64,000 nt of DNA from Telluria beijingensis (GCF_030770395.1 NZ_CP132480.1:3277792-3341791), one strand, 5' to 3'. Positions 7,901-16,560 are shown, counted from the stretch's first letter. The notes: generated by a model from the letters alone, not told the origin. Numbers and translations: made by a program.

Positions 7901-10654
7901 GCCGGGACCGTGGTTCACGTCCAGCGCCTCGCTATAGGTCAGCACCAGCGCGCTGCCGGTCACGGCGGCCGTCAGCAGGACCGGCCCCTTCGTATCGCTG
8001 GAATCGTTAGCGACAACCTGATTGGTCAGCCCGGCGGCATCGACGCCGGCGGCGTCCTGGATCACCCCCCCGCTGCTCGGCACCACGTACGACACCGTGA
8101 CCGCGTCGCCCGGCTGCACGGCCGTGGCCAGCGTCAGCGTGACCGTCCCGACGTTGCCATCGAGGGCCACGTTGGTCACGCTGACGGTCGTGTTGCCGAT
8201 CTTGACCTGGAACGCGTTATTGCCCAGCTGCTGGGTGATGTCCAGCGCCTCGTTGTAGGTCAGCACCAGCGAAGTGCCGTTGACGACAGCCGACGTCAGG
8301 GTCGGCGCCAGCGTGTCGACCGAGTTATTGGTCACCACCCGGTTTACCAGGTTCGCCGCGTCGTTGCCGGATGTGTCCTGGACCGGCGTGCTGCCACCGC
8401 TCACATCGGCGTACGACACCGTCACCGACTGGTTCGGCTGCACCGCGGTCGACAACGTCAGCGTCACCTTGCCGGCGGCCGCATCCATCGCCACATTGGT
8501 GATCCCCACCGGGGCGCCGCCGACGTTGACCGTGAACGATGAGGCCATCAGCGCCACATTGTCCAGCGCTTCGTCGTAGCTCAGTACCAGCGAGGTGCCG
8601 TTGACGGCGGCCGACACCAGGGCCGGCGGCGTGATGTCGCCGCCGGCAGCCTCGAAATCGGTGTCATGGCCGAAAATATAGGACAGGTCGATGTCGGGCT
8701 CGTAGGTGTTCACGATCATGACGTTGCCGCTGGCATCGACAGCGAAGGTCAACCCGTAAAGCGCATTGAATTCGTCGATCGACGTCTTGCCGTCCACCCA
8801 GGCGCCGTCTTCCAGCCTGAGGATGCGGCTCGTGTAGGTGCCGGCGCGATCGTCGTCGTAGATGGCCAGGTAGACCGTGCCGTCCTGCCCCTTGACCAGG
8901 CCCGTCCTGCCGCTGGCATTATCCGTATCGACATGGGTGTATGGCGCATACGCATACCCGGATTGCGGGTTCTCGATGATGGGACTGGGGATCCACATGC
9001 CGCTCTCCAGCGTCCATGCCAGCAGGTCTTCGTCATAGTCGCCGGTGACGATAACGACCTGGCCGCTGGCGTCGGTGACGGCGCCGACCAGCCTTCCAGT
9101 GACTGGCGTGTGGTCCATGTCCACATATTCGCCGTTGCGGTATTTATGGATGATCAATCCGCCATTGTCGTCATCGGCCTGCAGGACATAACTATCGCCG
9201 TCCGGGCCGTCGAACTGCTGCAGCGTTCTCACACTGGCGTTGCCGGCATCCGTGGTAGTGAAGGTGAAGCCGCCGGAGGCATTCGTGATGAAGAAATTCT
9301 TTTCCTGGACAGCGTCGTACTCCTTGCCTGCCACACGGTGGTAAGCGATGTTGACGACATTGTCGGACGTGACCACGATGCTGGCGCCGGACAATTGGAT
9401 GGTGGCATCGTCCATCGCCGTTCCCGGCGAGGAAAGGCGTTCGATCTCCACGGACGACCATGCGGCGCCGTCGTAGGTGGACAGCGTGACCACGGCGTCG
9501 GCTTCCTTGCCGTCGTCATTGCTCGTCAACACATGGATCTTGCCGTACTGGTCGACGCCGAGCGTCACGCTGGCGTCGAGCTCATCGTATTCCAACTCGG
9601 CCGCGCTGAGGGTGGCCGCCGTGGACCAGGCGCTGCCGTCCCACTTGAGGATCGTTACCGTCTGCGTGGAAGAGTCGAACGCAGGCAGGTACATATTGCC
9701 GTCGGCGCCAGTGATCAACGACGTACGATCGCCATTCGAGATGGCGGAGCCATCGATGATGCCGCCCGTGATCGCCGGCGCCGGCGACGTGGCCGCCAGC
9801 CAGGACGTCGCCGTCACCGGGCTGCCGCCCTTGCCGTCGGTGACGCTGATGGTGACCGAGGCAGTGCCGTTGCTGTTGGCGGTGAAGGTCGCCTGCGCCA
9901 GGTCCGCATTGATGGCGCTGGCCGAACCGGTCAACTGGATGCCGGGAGCGATATTGTCGACATCGACCAGGTTGCCGATATTGCCGTTGGTGGCCGTCAG
10001 GGTCACCGTGAGGATGTCGCCGTCCGCATCGTCGACCTGGTAGTCCGGCAACAGGGAAGGCATGCCGGTACTGACGCTGGTCGAGAAATAGTCCGTGATC
10101 GTCGGCGCATTGTTCGGCAGCGGCCCGAGCGTGCCGCCATAGGCCGCCAGCGCGCCGCCGCTGCCGAGCGACGCCGTGTCCACCTGCCCCACCGCCGCTT
10201 CCAGTTCCCAGTCGCCGCCCAGCAGCGCGCTGCCGGTCAGGTCGGTCGACGCGGCGACATCGGCGCCGGTCGCCGCGGCCAGCGCGGCGATGAAGGCCTG
10301 GCCCTGCGCGCCTTGCGCCACGTCGCAGCCATACAGCAGCAGGTCGGCATCGTCGGCCAGCGCGGCGCGGATGGCGCCGAGCGCCTCGCCCTGGGCGGCC
10401 AGCGTGTCGAGCGTGACCTTGGCGCTGCCCAGCGCGAGCGCGCCGGCGCTGCCGTGGCTCAGCACGTGGATGGCATCGATGCCGCTGCGGCCGGCCAGCG
10501 CCTGTGCAATCTGCTGCAGGCCATCTTCCGAGGCATCGAGCAGGACGACTTCAGTGCCCGGCTTGACGGCTGCCGCCAATTGGTCGAAGTCGGGAAGAGA
10601 GCGGTCGATGAAGACGAAGGCGGTATCGGAAGATGCGGAATGGGAAACGGACAC
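4994..10654 (-). CDS. DUF4347 / SwmB-repeat / RTX / DUF4214 giant secreted protein
   Basis: About 1,886 residues if started at the GTG at 10654. That start has GGAG seven bases upstream and follows a plausible promoter; an in-frame TTG at 10729 is the longer alternative. Order: DUF4347 (about residues 10-170, with HVLSHGSAG and LLYGCDVA), an uncharacterised beta-rich region, six SwmB-type repeats of ~105 residues, a VNPP proline linker, and RTX-type glycine/aspartate nonapeptides (GGGGDDIVG, GDDGDDIVFGG, GEGDDYVDGG; DNA about 5850-6010). Two to three DUF4214 units then reach the C-terminus. DUF4347 and RTX repeats are typical of very large type I-secreted adhesins or calcium-binding surface proteins; that role is inferred. 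No transporter genes lie next to it in this window. Confidence 0.9.
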   Translation of the reverse strand: MSVSHSASSDTAFVFIDRSLPDFDQLAAAVKPGTEVVLLDASEDGLQQIAQALAGRSGIDAIHVLSHGSAGALALGSAKVTLDTLAAQGEALGAIRAALADDADLLLYGCDVAQGAQGQAFIAALAAATGADVAASTDLTGSALLGGDWELEAAVGQVDTASLGSGGALAAYGGTLGPLPNNAPTITDYFSTSVSTGMPSLLPDYQVDDADGDILTVTLTATNGNIGNLVDVDNIAPGIQLTGSASAINADLAQATFTANSNGTASVTISVTDGKGGSPVTATSWLAATSPAPAITGGIIDGSAISNGDRTSLITGADGNMYLPAFDSSTQTVTILKWDGSAWSTAATLSAAELEYDELDASVTLGVDQYGKIHVLTSNDDGKEADAVVTLSTYDGAAWSSVEIERLSSPGTAMDDATIQLSGASIVVTSDNVVNIAYHRVAGKEYDAVQEKNFFITNASGGFTFTTTDAGNASVRTLQQFDGPDGDSYVLQADDDNGGLIIHKYRNGEYVDMDHTPVTGRLVGAVTDASGQVVIVTGDYDEDLLAWTLESGMWIPSPIIENPQSGYAYAPYTHVDTDNASGRTGLVKGQDGTVYLAIYDDDRAGTYTSRILRLEDGAWVDGKTSIDEFNALYGLTFAVDASGNVMIVNTYEPDIDLSYIFGHDTDFEAAGGDITPPALVSAAVNGTSLVLSYDEALDNVALMASSFTVNVGGAPVGITNVAMDAAAGKVTLTLSTAVQPNQSVTVSYADVSGGSTPVQDTSGNDAANLVNRVVTNNSVDTLAPTLTSAVVNGTSLVLTYNEALDITQQLGNNAFQVKIGNTTVSVTNVALDGNVGTVTLTLATAVQPGDAVTVSYVVPSSGGVIQDAAGVDAAGLTNQVVANDSSDTKGPVLLTAAVTGSALVLTYSEALDVNHGPGTDDFVVKVDGQPVAVDGVDIDPLTHAVTLTLASAVQPGQVVTVSYLDPTDGDDDFAIQDALGNDAASLEDQEVYNDSDDTLGPVLESATVNGTALVLAYGETLDEDHGPGTDDFVVKVDGQPVVVNGVDVDPLTNTVRLTLASAVQPGQVVTVSYLDPTDDDDDFAIQDTVGNDAASLVDHAVSNNSGDTAAPVLESATVDGTALVLTYGEMLDFSHGPDAGDFVVKVDGEAVSVNDVVIEPQSNLVRLTLTNAVQPNQVVTVSYLDPTDGDDDFAVQDMAGNDAASLVDRTVTNDSADTLAPAFVSAAVNGRTLVMTYSEALDASHAPSGSAFAVNVGGSQVAVSNVAINASAGTVTLTLANAVQQGQAVTVSYLDPTDGNDDHAIQDTVGNDAASVVARAVTNNTPAAGGGNPPVNPPVNPPVNPPAGSTVDGVKVVTEQVRNPDGSTSTKVTIPVVTESREEQVGNNDVADIPLATNASGNPILTAQLPVGFGMTSSGSGIKTAGDALTDLIREIKAHTAAGSTDQEALTGGGSGFIGELASNTSLLVQTIVPTFGGTTSQNAPVAIVGLPAAQDNPQTALVIDSSQLPGGTQLKLDNVDFAAIIGAVNVSGGAGSQKVWGDSASQTIFLGEGDDVLHGGGGDDIVGSAGGNDRVYGDDGDDIVFGGEGDDYVDGGSGRDIAVYSGAGREGYSLRVKDGQLVMKDLHGSDGTDTVVDVEVLRFTGAPADTTERGTVARLVEAASGAKASDAAIDTWIDALDQGTGLAAVARSLLAANGLDKLGNAAFIDALYGNVLDRAADAAGKVYWVAALDAGAIDKAGAALLMADSAEKLALGEPVDLDFNHSDVATLVRMYETLFARHADEDGLNFWIGLHESGASMTVLADWFVASGEASDKYGALTDAQFVDALYQSAFERVGSAGEQAFWVDGLASGRIDRGDVLLGFADSQEMLTLVGAIDTSITTV
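6618..6665 (-). repeat. 12-base tandem repeat encoding a VNPP linker
   Basis: Three near-perfect copies and one degenerate copy of GGCGGATTCACC (plus-strand reading) encode NPPVNPPVNPPVNPP on the minus strand. It forms a proline hinge between the SwmB repeats and the C-terminal half. Copy number could vary by slippage. Confidence 0.8.
6690..8640 (-). repeat. Six SwmB-type repeats in the DUF4347 protein
   Basis: The pattern 'xxSAxVNGTxLVLxYxEALD ... VTLTLAxAVQPGQxVTVSYxDP' recurs six times. Copies near 7080-7960 are nearly identical to each other at DNA level (for example the GGPGTDDFVVKVDG-coding stretch), which suggests recent duplication. Confidence 0.75.
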
Positions 10655-10740
10655 AGTGGAACTCCACGCAAGATGAATGAATTGCAAGGCCACCCGGGTC
10701 ACGGTATTGTCATAATGCCTTGCCGACAAGAAACATCTTG

Positions 10741-10769
10741 ACTATAAGTCCCCGTTTTTCATCGAGCAA
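10741..10769 (-). promoter_or_regulatory. Candidate sigma70 promoter of the DUF4347 gene
   Basis: On the minus strand, TTGCTC (10769-10764) and TATAGT (10746-10741) are 17 bases apart. The transcript would start near 10734, giving an ~80-base leader to the GTG at 10654. The TTG at 10729 would be almost leaderless, which supports the GTG. The -35 is weak. Confidence 0.4.
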
Positions 10770-10926
10770 TATTTAAGGTCGAAAAATACGAAAAAGCGTT
10801 GTCTTTTATTCGCACTTTTCTCGTTTCGGGCCCCCTTCATTATTCACAAACCAAGTTTGTTTCATTCGGGTCGCGGCAAATCCACACCTGTCTTGACAGA
10901 TCGCCCGCCCGGGCCAGGCCGGCGCT

Positions 10927-12138
10927 CTAATTCGGCTTGAAGACGAGCGTGGCCCCGCGCCGCAGCTTGGGATACACGACGGGAATCGTCAGCATGGTGC
11001 TGCCGATCGCCATCAACAAGAGCGCCGTAAAAGTCTCGCTGGTGATCACGCCCTTATCGAGCAAGATGTTGGAGAAAATGATCATGATCAGCGCCTTGGT
11101 CTGCAACAGCCAGCCGATGATCGACGCTTCTTCCCGACTCCAGCCGAGGATTCTGCCGGCAATCCGCACCCCGACCAGCTTGCCCGCGACCGAGGCCGCC
11201 AGCAATACCCCCGCCGCGATGAAGACCGCCGTGCCGCCCAGCGCCCAGTTGGTCCGCAAGCCCGTGCTCAAGAAATAGACAGGCATCATCACCAACAGCA
11301 CATTGTGGCGAAGGAAGTCGAGCTTTTCCTGGTCGAACCAGTCCGCATCCATCACGGCGCCGGCCAGGAACGCCCCCACCATATAGTGCAGGCCGGCCCA
11401 GTCGGCGGCGAAGCCGCAGACCACCAGCCACACCAGCATCACGAACCAGCGGTCGCGCTCGGGGATACTCACCATCAGACGCCGGAACAGCCTGGTGGCG
11501 ATGATGAACACCAGGAAGAAGCCCAGTTGCCGCCCGACCCGCTCCCAGTCGAGCAGGATCAGCGCCAGCACGCCCCAGATCGCGATATCGTCCAGGCTGG
11601 CGTAGCGCAGGATGCGCTGTCCCAGCGGCTGGCGCAGGATGTCCAGTTTTTCCATCAACAGGATCAGGATCGGCAGCGCCGTCACCGCGCAGGCCATGCC
11701 CACGCCCAGCACGAACTGCCAGCCTTGCGCCTGCGGCCCGATCCAGCCGGCAAAGCCGAGCATCCCGGCCGCCACCACGCTGCCGAACGCCAGCGGCACG
11801 CCCAGCGCCAGCCCGGCCGTGATGCTGCTCTCGCGCCGATGCAGCCATGCCTTCTTGAGATCGAGTTCGATCCCCGCCAGCATCACGAAGAGCATGACCG
11901 CCCACCAGGCAATCCCGTTCAGCGACTGGATGACCTGGGGATTGAAAACGAAATTGTAGTATTCGGGATACGCCTTGCCCAGCACACCCGGCCCCAGCAG
12001 CACGCCGGTCAAGATCTGCACGATCACCAGCGGGGCCCAGTAGTCCGTATTGCCGAGCCGCCAGATCAGATAGGGCACGGCAAAGATCAGCAGCATTGCG
12101 ATCAGGTAAATCTCGGTGGTGGCCATCGCGCTGTGCAT
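10927..12138 (-). CDS. Monovalent cation:proton antiporter (CPA2-like)
   Basis: 403 residues with about 12 hydrophobic segments, in the Na+/H+ exchanger fold. Family-typical stretches include LTGVLLGPGVLG (about residues 43-54), an AGIEL segment and an AGAVMDADWF segment. It has no C-terminal TrkA-N or TrkA-C domain, unlike KefB/KefC. The ATG at 12138 has GGAG seven bases upstream; a second ATG lies four codons in. It is predicted to exchange Na+ or K+ for protons across the inner membrane; the ion cannot be told from sequence. It is a single-gene unit, divergent from the sugar ABC transporter. Confidence 0.85.
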   Translation of the reverse strand: MHSAMATTEIYLIAMLLIFAVPYLIWRLGNTDYWAPLVIVQILTGVLLGPGVLGKAYPEYYNFVFNPQVIQSLNGIAWWAVMLFVMLAGIELDLKKAWLHRRESSITAGLALGVPLAFGSVVAAGMLGFAGWIGPQAQGWQFVLGVGMACAVTALPILILLMEKLDILRQPLGQRILRYASLDDIAIWGVLALILLDWERVGRQLGFFLVFIIATRLFRRLMVSIPERDRWFVMLVWLVVCGFAADWAGLHYMVGAFLAGAVMDADWFDQEKLDFLRHNVLLVMMPVYFLSTGLRTNWALGGTAVFIAAGVLLAASVAGKLVGVRIAGRILGWSREEASIIGWLLQTKALIMIIFSNILLDKGVITSETFTALLLMAIGSTMLTIPVVYPKLRRGATLVFKPN

Positions 12139-12271
12139 GGTCTGTCTCCAGGATAATTATTATGATGACGGGGTCGCCAGGCGGCTGGCATAGCGATACC
12201 TCCAGTTCCGGGAGTATCGTCGTAAATATGCGTCGCAAGCAACGCCAGACCTGAAACATTCCTGAAGATTC

Positions 12272-12286
12272 ATGTCAAAATGACAT
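12272..12286. promoter_or_regulatory. Short inverted repeat in the divergent promoter region
   Basis: ATGTCA-AAA-TGACAT is a 6-base inverted repeat with a 3-base spacer. It lies between the antiporter start and the -35 box of the ABC operon. It may be an operator for either gene; no regulator can be assigned. Confidence 0.3.
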
Positions 12287-12300
12287 ATTGCAAGTTTAAT

Positions 12301-12329
12301 TTGACCCTGAATTAACCCGGTGCTATAGT
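12301..12329 (+). promoter_or_regulatory. Sigma70 promoter of the sugar ABC transporter operon
   Basis: TTGACC (12301-12306) and TATAGT (12324-12329) are separated by 17 bases and preceded by an extended -10 TG. The -10 neighbourhood GGTGCTATAGTCGG recurs exactly at the promoter of the deacetylase/GH16 operon (about 29361). Confidence 0.8.
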
Positions 12330-12343
12330 CGGATCAAAGCCGA

Positions 12344-12357
12344 TGGTAACGTTTCCA
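12344..12357. promoter_or_regulatory. LacI-type operator for the ABC operon
   Basis: TGGTAAC/GTTTCCA is a palindrome with one mismatch from the perfect copy at 29172-29189. It starts 15 bases past the -10 box, a position suited to blocking initiation. The likely binder is the LacI-family protein encoded at 16561 (inference). Confidence 0.75.
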
Positions 12358-12394
12358 AACTTACCAGAATAATAACGGCGCCAATGGAGACACG

Positions 12395-13645
12395 ATGGTC
12401 ACACCCCGCTACCTGGCTGCAGCCTGCACATGGCTGTGCGCCGCTGCTTTCATGCCAGGCATCGCATCGGCCCAGGCCGCCGCGCCACGTGCGGAAGTCA
12501 TCCATTGGTGGACCTCGGGCGGCGAATCGAGCGCCGTCCAGCAAGTGGCCCAGGCTTTCCGCAATGCGGGCGGCGTCTGGGTCGACAGCGCCATCGCCGG
12601 CGGCGACCAGTCGCGCGCCGTCACCATCAACCGCATCATCGGCGGCAACCCGCCGACCGCCGCCCAGTTCAACACCTCCAAGCAGTTCACGGACGTCATC
12701 GAGCAGGACATGCTCAACGACGTCGACCTCGTCGCCAGGGCCCAGGACTGGGACCGCATCCTGCCCCAGCCGCTGATCGACGTCATCAAGCACGACGGCC
12801 ACTACTATGCGGTGCCGCTGAACATCCACATGCAGACCTGGTTCTGGTATTCGAAAGCCGCCTTCGACAAGGCCGGCATCGAGCGGGAGCCGGCCAGCAT
12901 CGACGAACTGTTCGCCGCCCTCGACAAGCTCAAGGCCGCCGGCCTGGTGCCGCTGGCCCATGGCGGCCAGTCGTGGCAAGAGAACATCCTGTTCTCGGCC
13001 CTGCTGGCCAATATCGGCGGGCGCGAGCTGTACCTGAAAGTGATCCGCGACCGCGACCAGGCCACCATCCTCTCACCGCGGTTTCGCGAGGTGCTGCTCA
13101 CCTTCAAGCGCATGAAGTCCTATGTCGATGCGGGTTCGCCCGGCCGCAACTGGAACGACGCCACCGCCATGCTCATCGCCGGCAAGGCCGGCTTCCAGGT
13201 GATGGGCGACTGGGCCAAGGGCGAGTTCACCAACGCCGGCCAGCAGCCGGGCAAGCACTATGGCTGCATTCCAGGTCTCAGGGCCGACACGCCCTACCTG
13301 ATGCAGGGCGACGTGTTCGTCTTCCCGCGCACCGACAAGGCCGACGCCGTCAAGGCCCAGCAACTGCTGGCCAGGGTCGTCTCGCAGCCCGACCTGCAGG
13401 TCACCTTCAGCAAGCTGAAAGGCTCGATCCCGGTGCGCCAGGACGCCAATGCGGCGGAGCTCGACCTGTGCGCGCAGAAGGGCATCGAGATCATCAAGGA
13501 CCGCACGCGCCAGGCCGGCGTGACCGAGGTCTACCTGACGCCGGACCAGAACGGCGCCATGCAGGACATCCTGACCGCCTACTGGAACATGGACATCAAG
13601 GTGGATAAAGTCCAGCGCAGCATCGCCAACGCCCTCAAATACTGA
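12395..13645 (+). CDS. Sugar ABC transporter substrate-binding protein
   Basis: 416 residues with a Sec signal peptide (hydrophobic to about residue 26, cleavage near GIASA-QA). The mature protein fits the extracellular sugar-binding family 1 fold, with an N-terminal EVIHWWTSGGE strand typical of glucoside and oligosaccharide binders. It should capture beta-gluco-oligosaccharides or glucose in the periplasm, given the neighbouring glucosidases and glucokinase. It is the first gene of a four-gene operon. Ligand specificity is inferred. Confidence 0.9.
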   Translation: MVTPRYLAAACTWLCAAAFMPGIASAQAAAPRAEVIHWWTSGGESSAVQQVAQAFRNAGGVWVDSAIAGGDQSRAVTINRIIGGNPPTAAQFNTSKQFTDVIEQDMLNDVDLVARAQDWDRILPQPLIDVIKHDGHYYAVPLNIHMQTWFWYSKAAFDKAGIEREPASIDELFAALDKLKAAGLVPLAHGGQSWQENILFSALLANIGGRELYLKVIRDRDQATILSPRFREVLLTFKRMKSYVDAGSPGRNWNDATAMLIAGKAGFQVMGDWAKGEFTNAGQQPGKHYGCIPGLRADTPYLMQGDVFVFPRTDKADAVKAQQLLARVVSQPDLQVTFSKLKGSIPVRQDANAAELDLCAQKGIEIIKDRTRQAGVTEVYLTPDQNGAMQDILTAYWNMDIKVDKVQRSIANALKY

Positions 13646-13649
13646 CGCC

Positions 13650-14543
13650 ATGCTCGCCCAACGCCTCCACGTCCGCTTCGCTCCCCACCTTGCCCTCGTG
13701 CCGATGGCGCTGGTGGTGCTGGGCGCCTATATCGGCGGCGCGCTGTGGACCTTGCGCACTTCGTTCACGGCGTCGCGCACCTTCCCGTCGGATAACTTCA
13801 TCGGCGCGGCGCAGTATGTGCGACTGTTCGACAACGAGCGCTGGCTGCTGTCGCTGCACAACCTCGCCGTGTACGGTGTCGCCTTCATCCTGGCCTGCAT
13901 GGTGATCGGCTTCCTGCTGGCCGTCTTCATCGACCAGAACGTCAAGGGCGAAGGCGTGCTGCGCACCGTGTTCCTGTATCCGTATGCGATGTCCTTCATC
14001 GCCACCGGCCTGGTATGGCAATGGCTGCTGGCGCCCGGCAGCGGCATCGAAGGCGCGGTGCGCCAGATGGGCTTCGACGGCTTCTCGTTCGACTGGATCG
14101 TGCACCAGGACCTGGTGATCTACACCGTCGTCATCGCCACCGTGTGGCAGGCCTCGGGCCTGGTGATGGCGCTGATGCTGGCCGGCCTGCGCGGCATCGA
14201 TCCCGAGATCTATAAAGCCGCGCGCCTGGACGGCATTCCGGCGTGGCGGGTTTATCTCCAAATTGTGCTGCCGATGCTCGGCCCGTCCGTCGCCACCGTG
14301 TTCCTGCTGCTGTCCACCGCGGTGGTGAAGCTGTTCGACGCCGTGGTCGCGATGACCCAGGGCGGCCCCGGCATCGCCAGCGAAGTGCCGGCCAAGTTCA
14401 TCATGGACCACCTGTTCCTGCGCTCGAACATCGGCCTGGCGTCGGCCGGCGCGGTCACGCTCCTGATCCCGGTGCTGGCCCTGCTCGCGCCGTATGCCTA
14501 TGCCCGCAGCCGCCGTGCGCGCCTCGCTGGAGGCCATGCATGA
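13650..14543 (+). CDS. Sugar ABC transporter permease, MalF/UgpA type
   Basis: 297 residues with six predicted membrane segments. The cytoplasmic EAA-type loop reads YKAARLDGIPAWRVYLQIVLP, the coupling site for the ATPase. It begins 4 bases after the binding-protein stop and overlaps the next gene by ATGA, so translation is probably coupled. It forms the inner-membrane channel with the next permease. Confidence 0.92.
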   Translation: MLAQRLHVRFAPHLALVPMALVVLGAYIGGALWTLRTSFTASRTFPSDNFIGAAQYVRLFDNERWLLSLHNLAVYGVAFILACMVIGFLLAVFIDQNVKGEGVLRTVFLYPYAMSFIATGLVWQWLLAPGSGIEGAVRQMGFDGFSFDWIVHQDLVIYTVVIATVWQASGLVMALMLAGLRGIDPEIYKAARLDGIPAWRVYLQIVLPMLGPSVATVFLLLSTAVVKLFDAVVAMTQGGPGIASEVPAKFIMDHLFLRSNIGLASAGAVTLLIPVLALLAPYAYARSRRARLAGGHA

Positions 14544-15433
14544 ACCAGATGCGCGCCGTCGCCCCACCAATGCCGATCGCAAACGCCCCCGCCGCCACCC
14601 GCCGCAAGCGCCTGTTCACGCCCGCGCGCATCGGCGTCTATGCCTTCCTGTTCAGCGCCGCCCTGTTCTTCCTGCTGCCGCTGTACGTCATGATCATTAC
14701 CTCGTTCAAGCCGATGGACGAGATTCGCATGGGGAATGTGTTCGCCCTGCCCGGCAGCGCCACGCTCGAGCCGTGGCGCGCGGCCTGGGGCGCGGTCAGC
14801 CAGGGCTTCTGGAATTCGGTGGCGATCGCCGTGCCCAGCACCGTGATCCCGATCCTGCTCGGCGCCGTCAATGGCTACGCGCTGTCGTTCTGGCGCCCGC
14901 GCGGCGCCAACCTGCTGTTCGGCGTGCTGCTGGCCGGCGCCTTTATCCCGGTGCAGGTGATGATCTATCCGCTGGTGTGGATGATGGCGCATGCCGGCGT
15001 GTTCGGCTCGCTGCCCGCAATCGTGGTGGTGCACGTCATCTTCGGCATGCCGCTGATGACGCTCCTGTTCCGCAATTACTATGCGTCGGTGCCGCACGAA
15101 CTGTTCCAGGCCGCGCGCATCGACGGCGGTGGCTTCTGGCGCATCTTTATCCAGGTGATGCTGCCGATGTCGCTGCCGATCGTCGTCGTCGCCGCCATCA
15201 TGCAGGTCACCGGGGTCTGGAACGACTACATCCTGGGCCTGGTGTTCGCCGGTCGCGAGAACCTGCCGATGACGGTCCAGCTGAACAATGTGATCAACAC
15301 CACCACCGGCACCCGCCTGTACAACGTCAATATGGCCGCGACCATCCTGACGGCCGCGGTGCCGCTGGCGATCTACTTCATCTCCGGACGCTGGTTCGTG
15401 CGCGGCATCGCCGCTGGCGCCGTGAAAGGTTAA
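14540..15433 (+). CDS. Sugar ABC transporter permease, MalG/UgpE type
   Basis: 297 residues, with the start at the ATG overlapping the previous stop (ATGA at 14540-14543) and CTGGAGG just upstream. It has six membrane segments and the EAA loop ELFQAARIDGGGFWRIFIQVMLP. It is the second half of the channel. A charged N-terminal tail (about 25 residues) precedes the first membrane helix. Confidence 0.92.
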   Translation: MNQMRAVAPPMPIANAPAATRRKRLFTPARIGVYAFLFSAALFFLLPLYVMIITSFKPMDEIRMGNVFALPGSATLEPWRAAWGAVSQGFWNSVAIAVPSTVIPILLGAVNGYALSFWRPRGANLLFGVLLAGAFIPVQVMIYPLVWMMAHAGVFGSLPAIVVVHVIFGMPLMTLLFRNYYASVPHELFQAARIDGGGFWRIFIQVMLPMSLPIVVVAAIMQVTGVWNDYILGLVFAGRENLPMTVQLNNVINTTTGTRLYNVNMAATILTAAVPLAIYFISGRWFVRGIAAGAVKG

Positions 15434-15439
15434 CCTGGC

Positions 15440-16486
15440 ATGTCGAACGTCCATTTACGCAAGCTGTGCATCACCCGTGGCAATCATGAAATCATACGAG
15501 ATCTCGACCTGCAGATCGAGCCGGGCGAGTTCCTGGTGCTGCTGGGCCCTTCGGGCTGCGGCAAGTCGACCCTGTTGCACAGCATCGCCGGCCTGATCGA
15601 CCTCTCCGGCGGCGCGATCGAGATCGGCGGGCGCGACATGAGCCACGCCGACCCCAGCGAGCGCGGGATCGGCATGGTGTTCCAGTCATATGCGCTGTAC
15701 CCGACCATGACGGTCGAAAAGAACATGTCGTTCGGCCTCAAGATCGCCGGCACCCCGAAGGCCGAAGTGGCGCGCCGCGTGCGCAAGACGGCCGAGATGC
15801 TGCAGCTCGACGCCCTGCTGGACCGCAAGCCGTCCCAGCTCTCGGGCGGCCAGCGCCAGCGGGTCGCCATCGGCCGCGCGCTGGTGCGCGAGGCCGGCGT
15901 CTACCTGTTCGACGAACCGCTGTCGAACCTCGACGCCAAGCTGCGCGCCGAACTGCGCCGCGAACTGAAAATGCTGCACCAGGCGCTGGGTTCGACCATG
16001 GTCTATGTGACCCACGACCAGGCCGAGGCGATGACGCTCGCGACCCGCATCGTCGTGATGCAGGGTGGCCGCATCCAGCAGATCGGCACCCCGGCCGAGG
16101 TGTACGACACGCCGGCCAACCGCTTCGTGGCGGGCTTTCTCGGTTCGCCGTCGATGAATTTCATCGAGGGCAGCATCGATGCGCAGGGACGCTTCAGCGC
16201 CGGCGCAGTGACGCTGCCCCTCGCGAATGGCGCCGCTGCCGGCGCGGTGACGCTGGCGGCGCGCCCGGAACACATCCACATCGACGACAATGGGCCGCTG
16301 CAGGCGACGGTCACGCTGGTCGAGCCGATGGGCAATCACCAGGTGGTGTGGCTCGATTGCGGCGGCCAGGCCTTGTCGTGCATCGAGCACGATGGGCGGC
16401 CGCTGGCGATGGGCCAGGCGGTGCGTTTCGCGATCGATGGCGGCCGCGTGTCGCTGTTCGACCCGAAACTGGGTCAACGCCTGTAA
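15440..16486 (+). CDS. Sugar ABC transporter ATPase, MalK/UgpC type
   Basis: 348 residues. Walker A is GPSGCGKST (about 37-45), the signature is LSGGQRQRVAIGRAL, and Walker B is VYLFDEPLSNLD followed by an H-loop THDQAEAMT. A C-terminal TOBE-like regulatory domain starts near residue 235. It energises the two permeases. It closes the operon; lacI follows 74 bases later. Confidence 0.95.
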   Translation: MSNVHLRKLCITRGNHEIIRDLDLQIEPGEFLVLLGPSGCGKSTLLHSIAGLIDLSGGAIEIGGRDMSHADPSERGIGMVFQSYALYPTMTVEKNMSFGLKIAGTPKAEVARRVRKTAEMLQLDALLDRKPSQLSGGQRQRVAIGRALVREAGVYLFDEPLSNLDAKLRAELRRELKMLHQALGSTMVYVTHDQAEAMTLATRIVVMQGGRIQQIGTPAEVYDTPANRFVAGFLGSPSMNFIEGSIDAQGRFSAGAVTLPLANGAAAGAVTLAARPEHIHIDDNGPLQATVTLVEPMGNHQVVWLDCGGQALSCIEHDGRPLAMGQAVRFAIDGGRVSLFDPKLGQRL

Positions 16487-16560
16487 AGATGGATGCCATA
16501 CGCAGATGAATGCAGTATGCTTGACGGTTGTTTGATCTTTTCACTGGATAGGATTCGTTA

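Noticed and set aside
5045..8542. Long plus-strand open frame (about 1,165 codons)
   Set aside because: Shadow of the DUF4347 gene; low-complexity Arg/His/Val-rich translation.
8666..10741. Long plus-strand open frame opposite the DUF4347 domain
   Set aside because: The minus strand encodes recognisable DUF4347 and beta-rich sequence; the plus frame has no motif.
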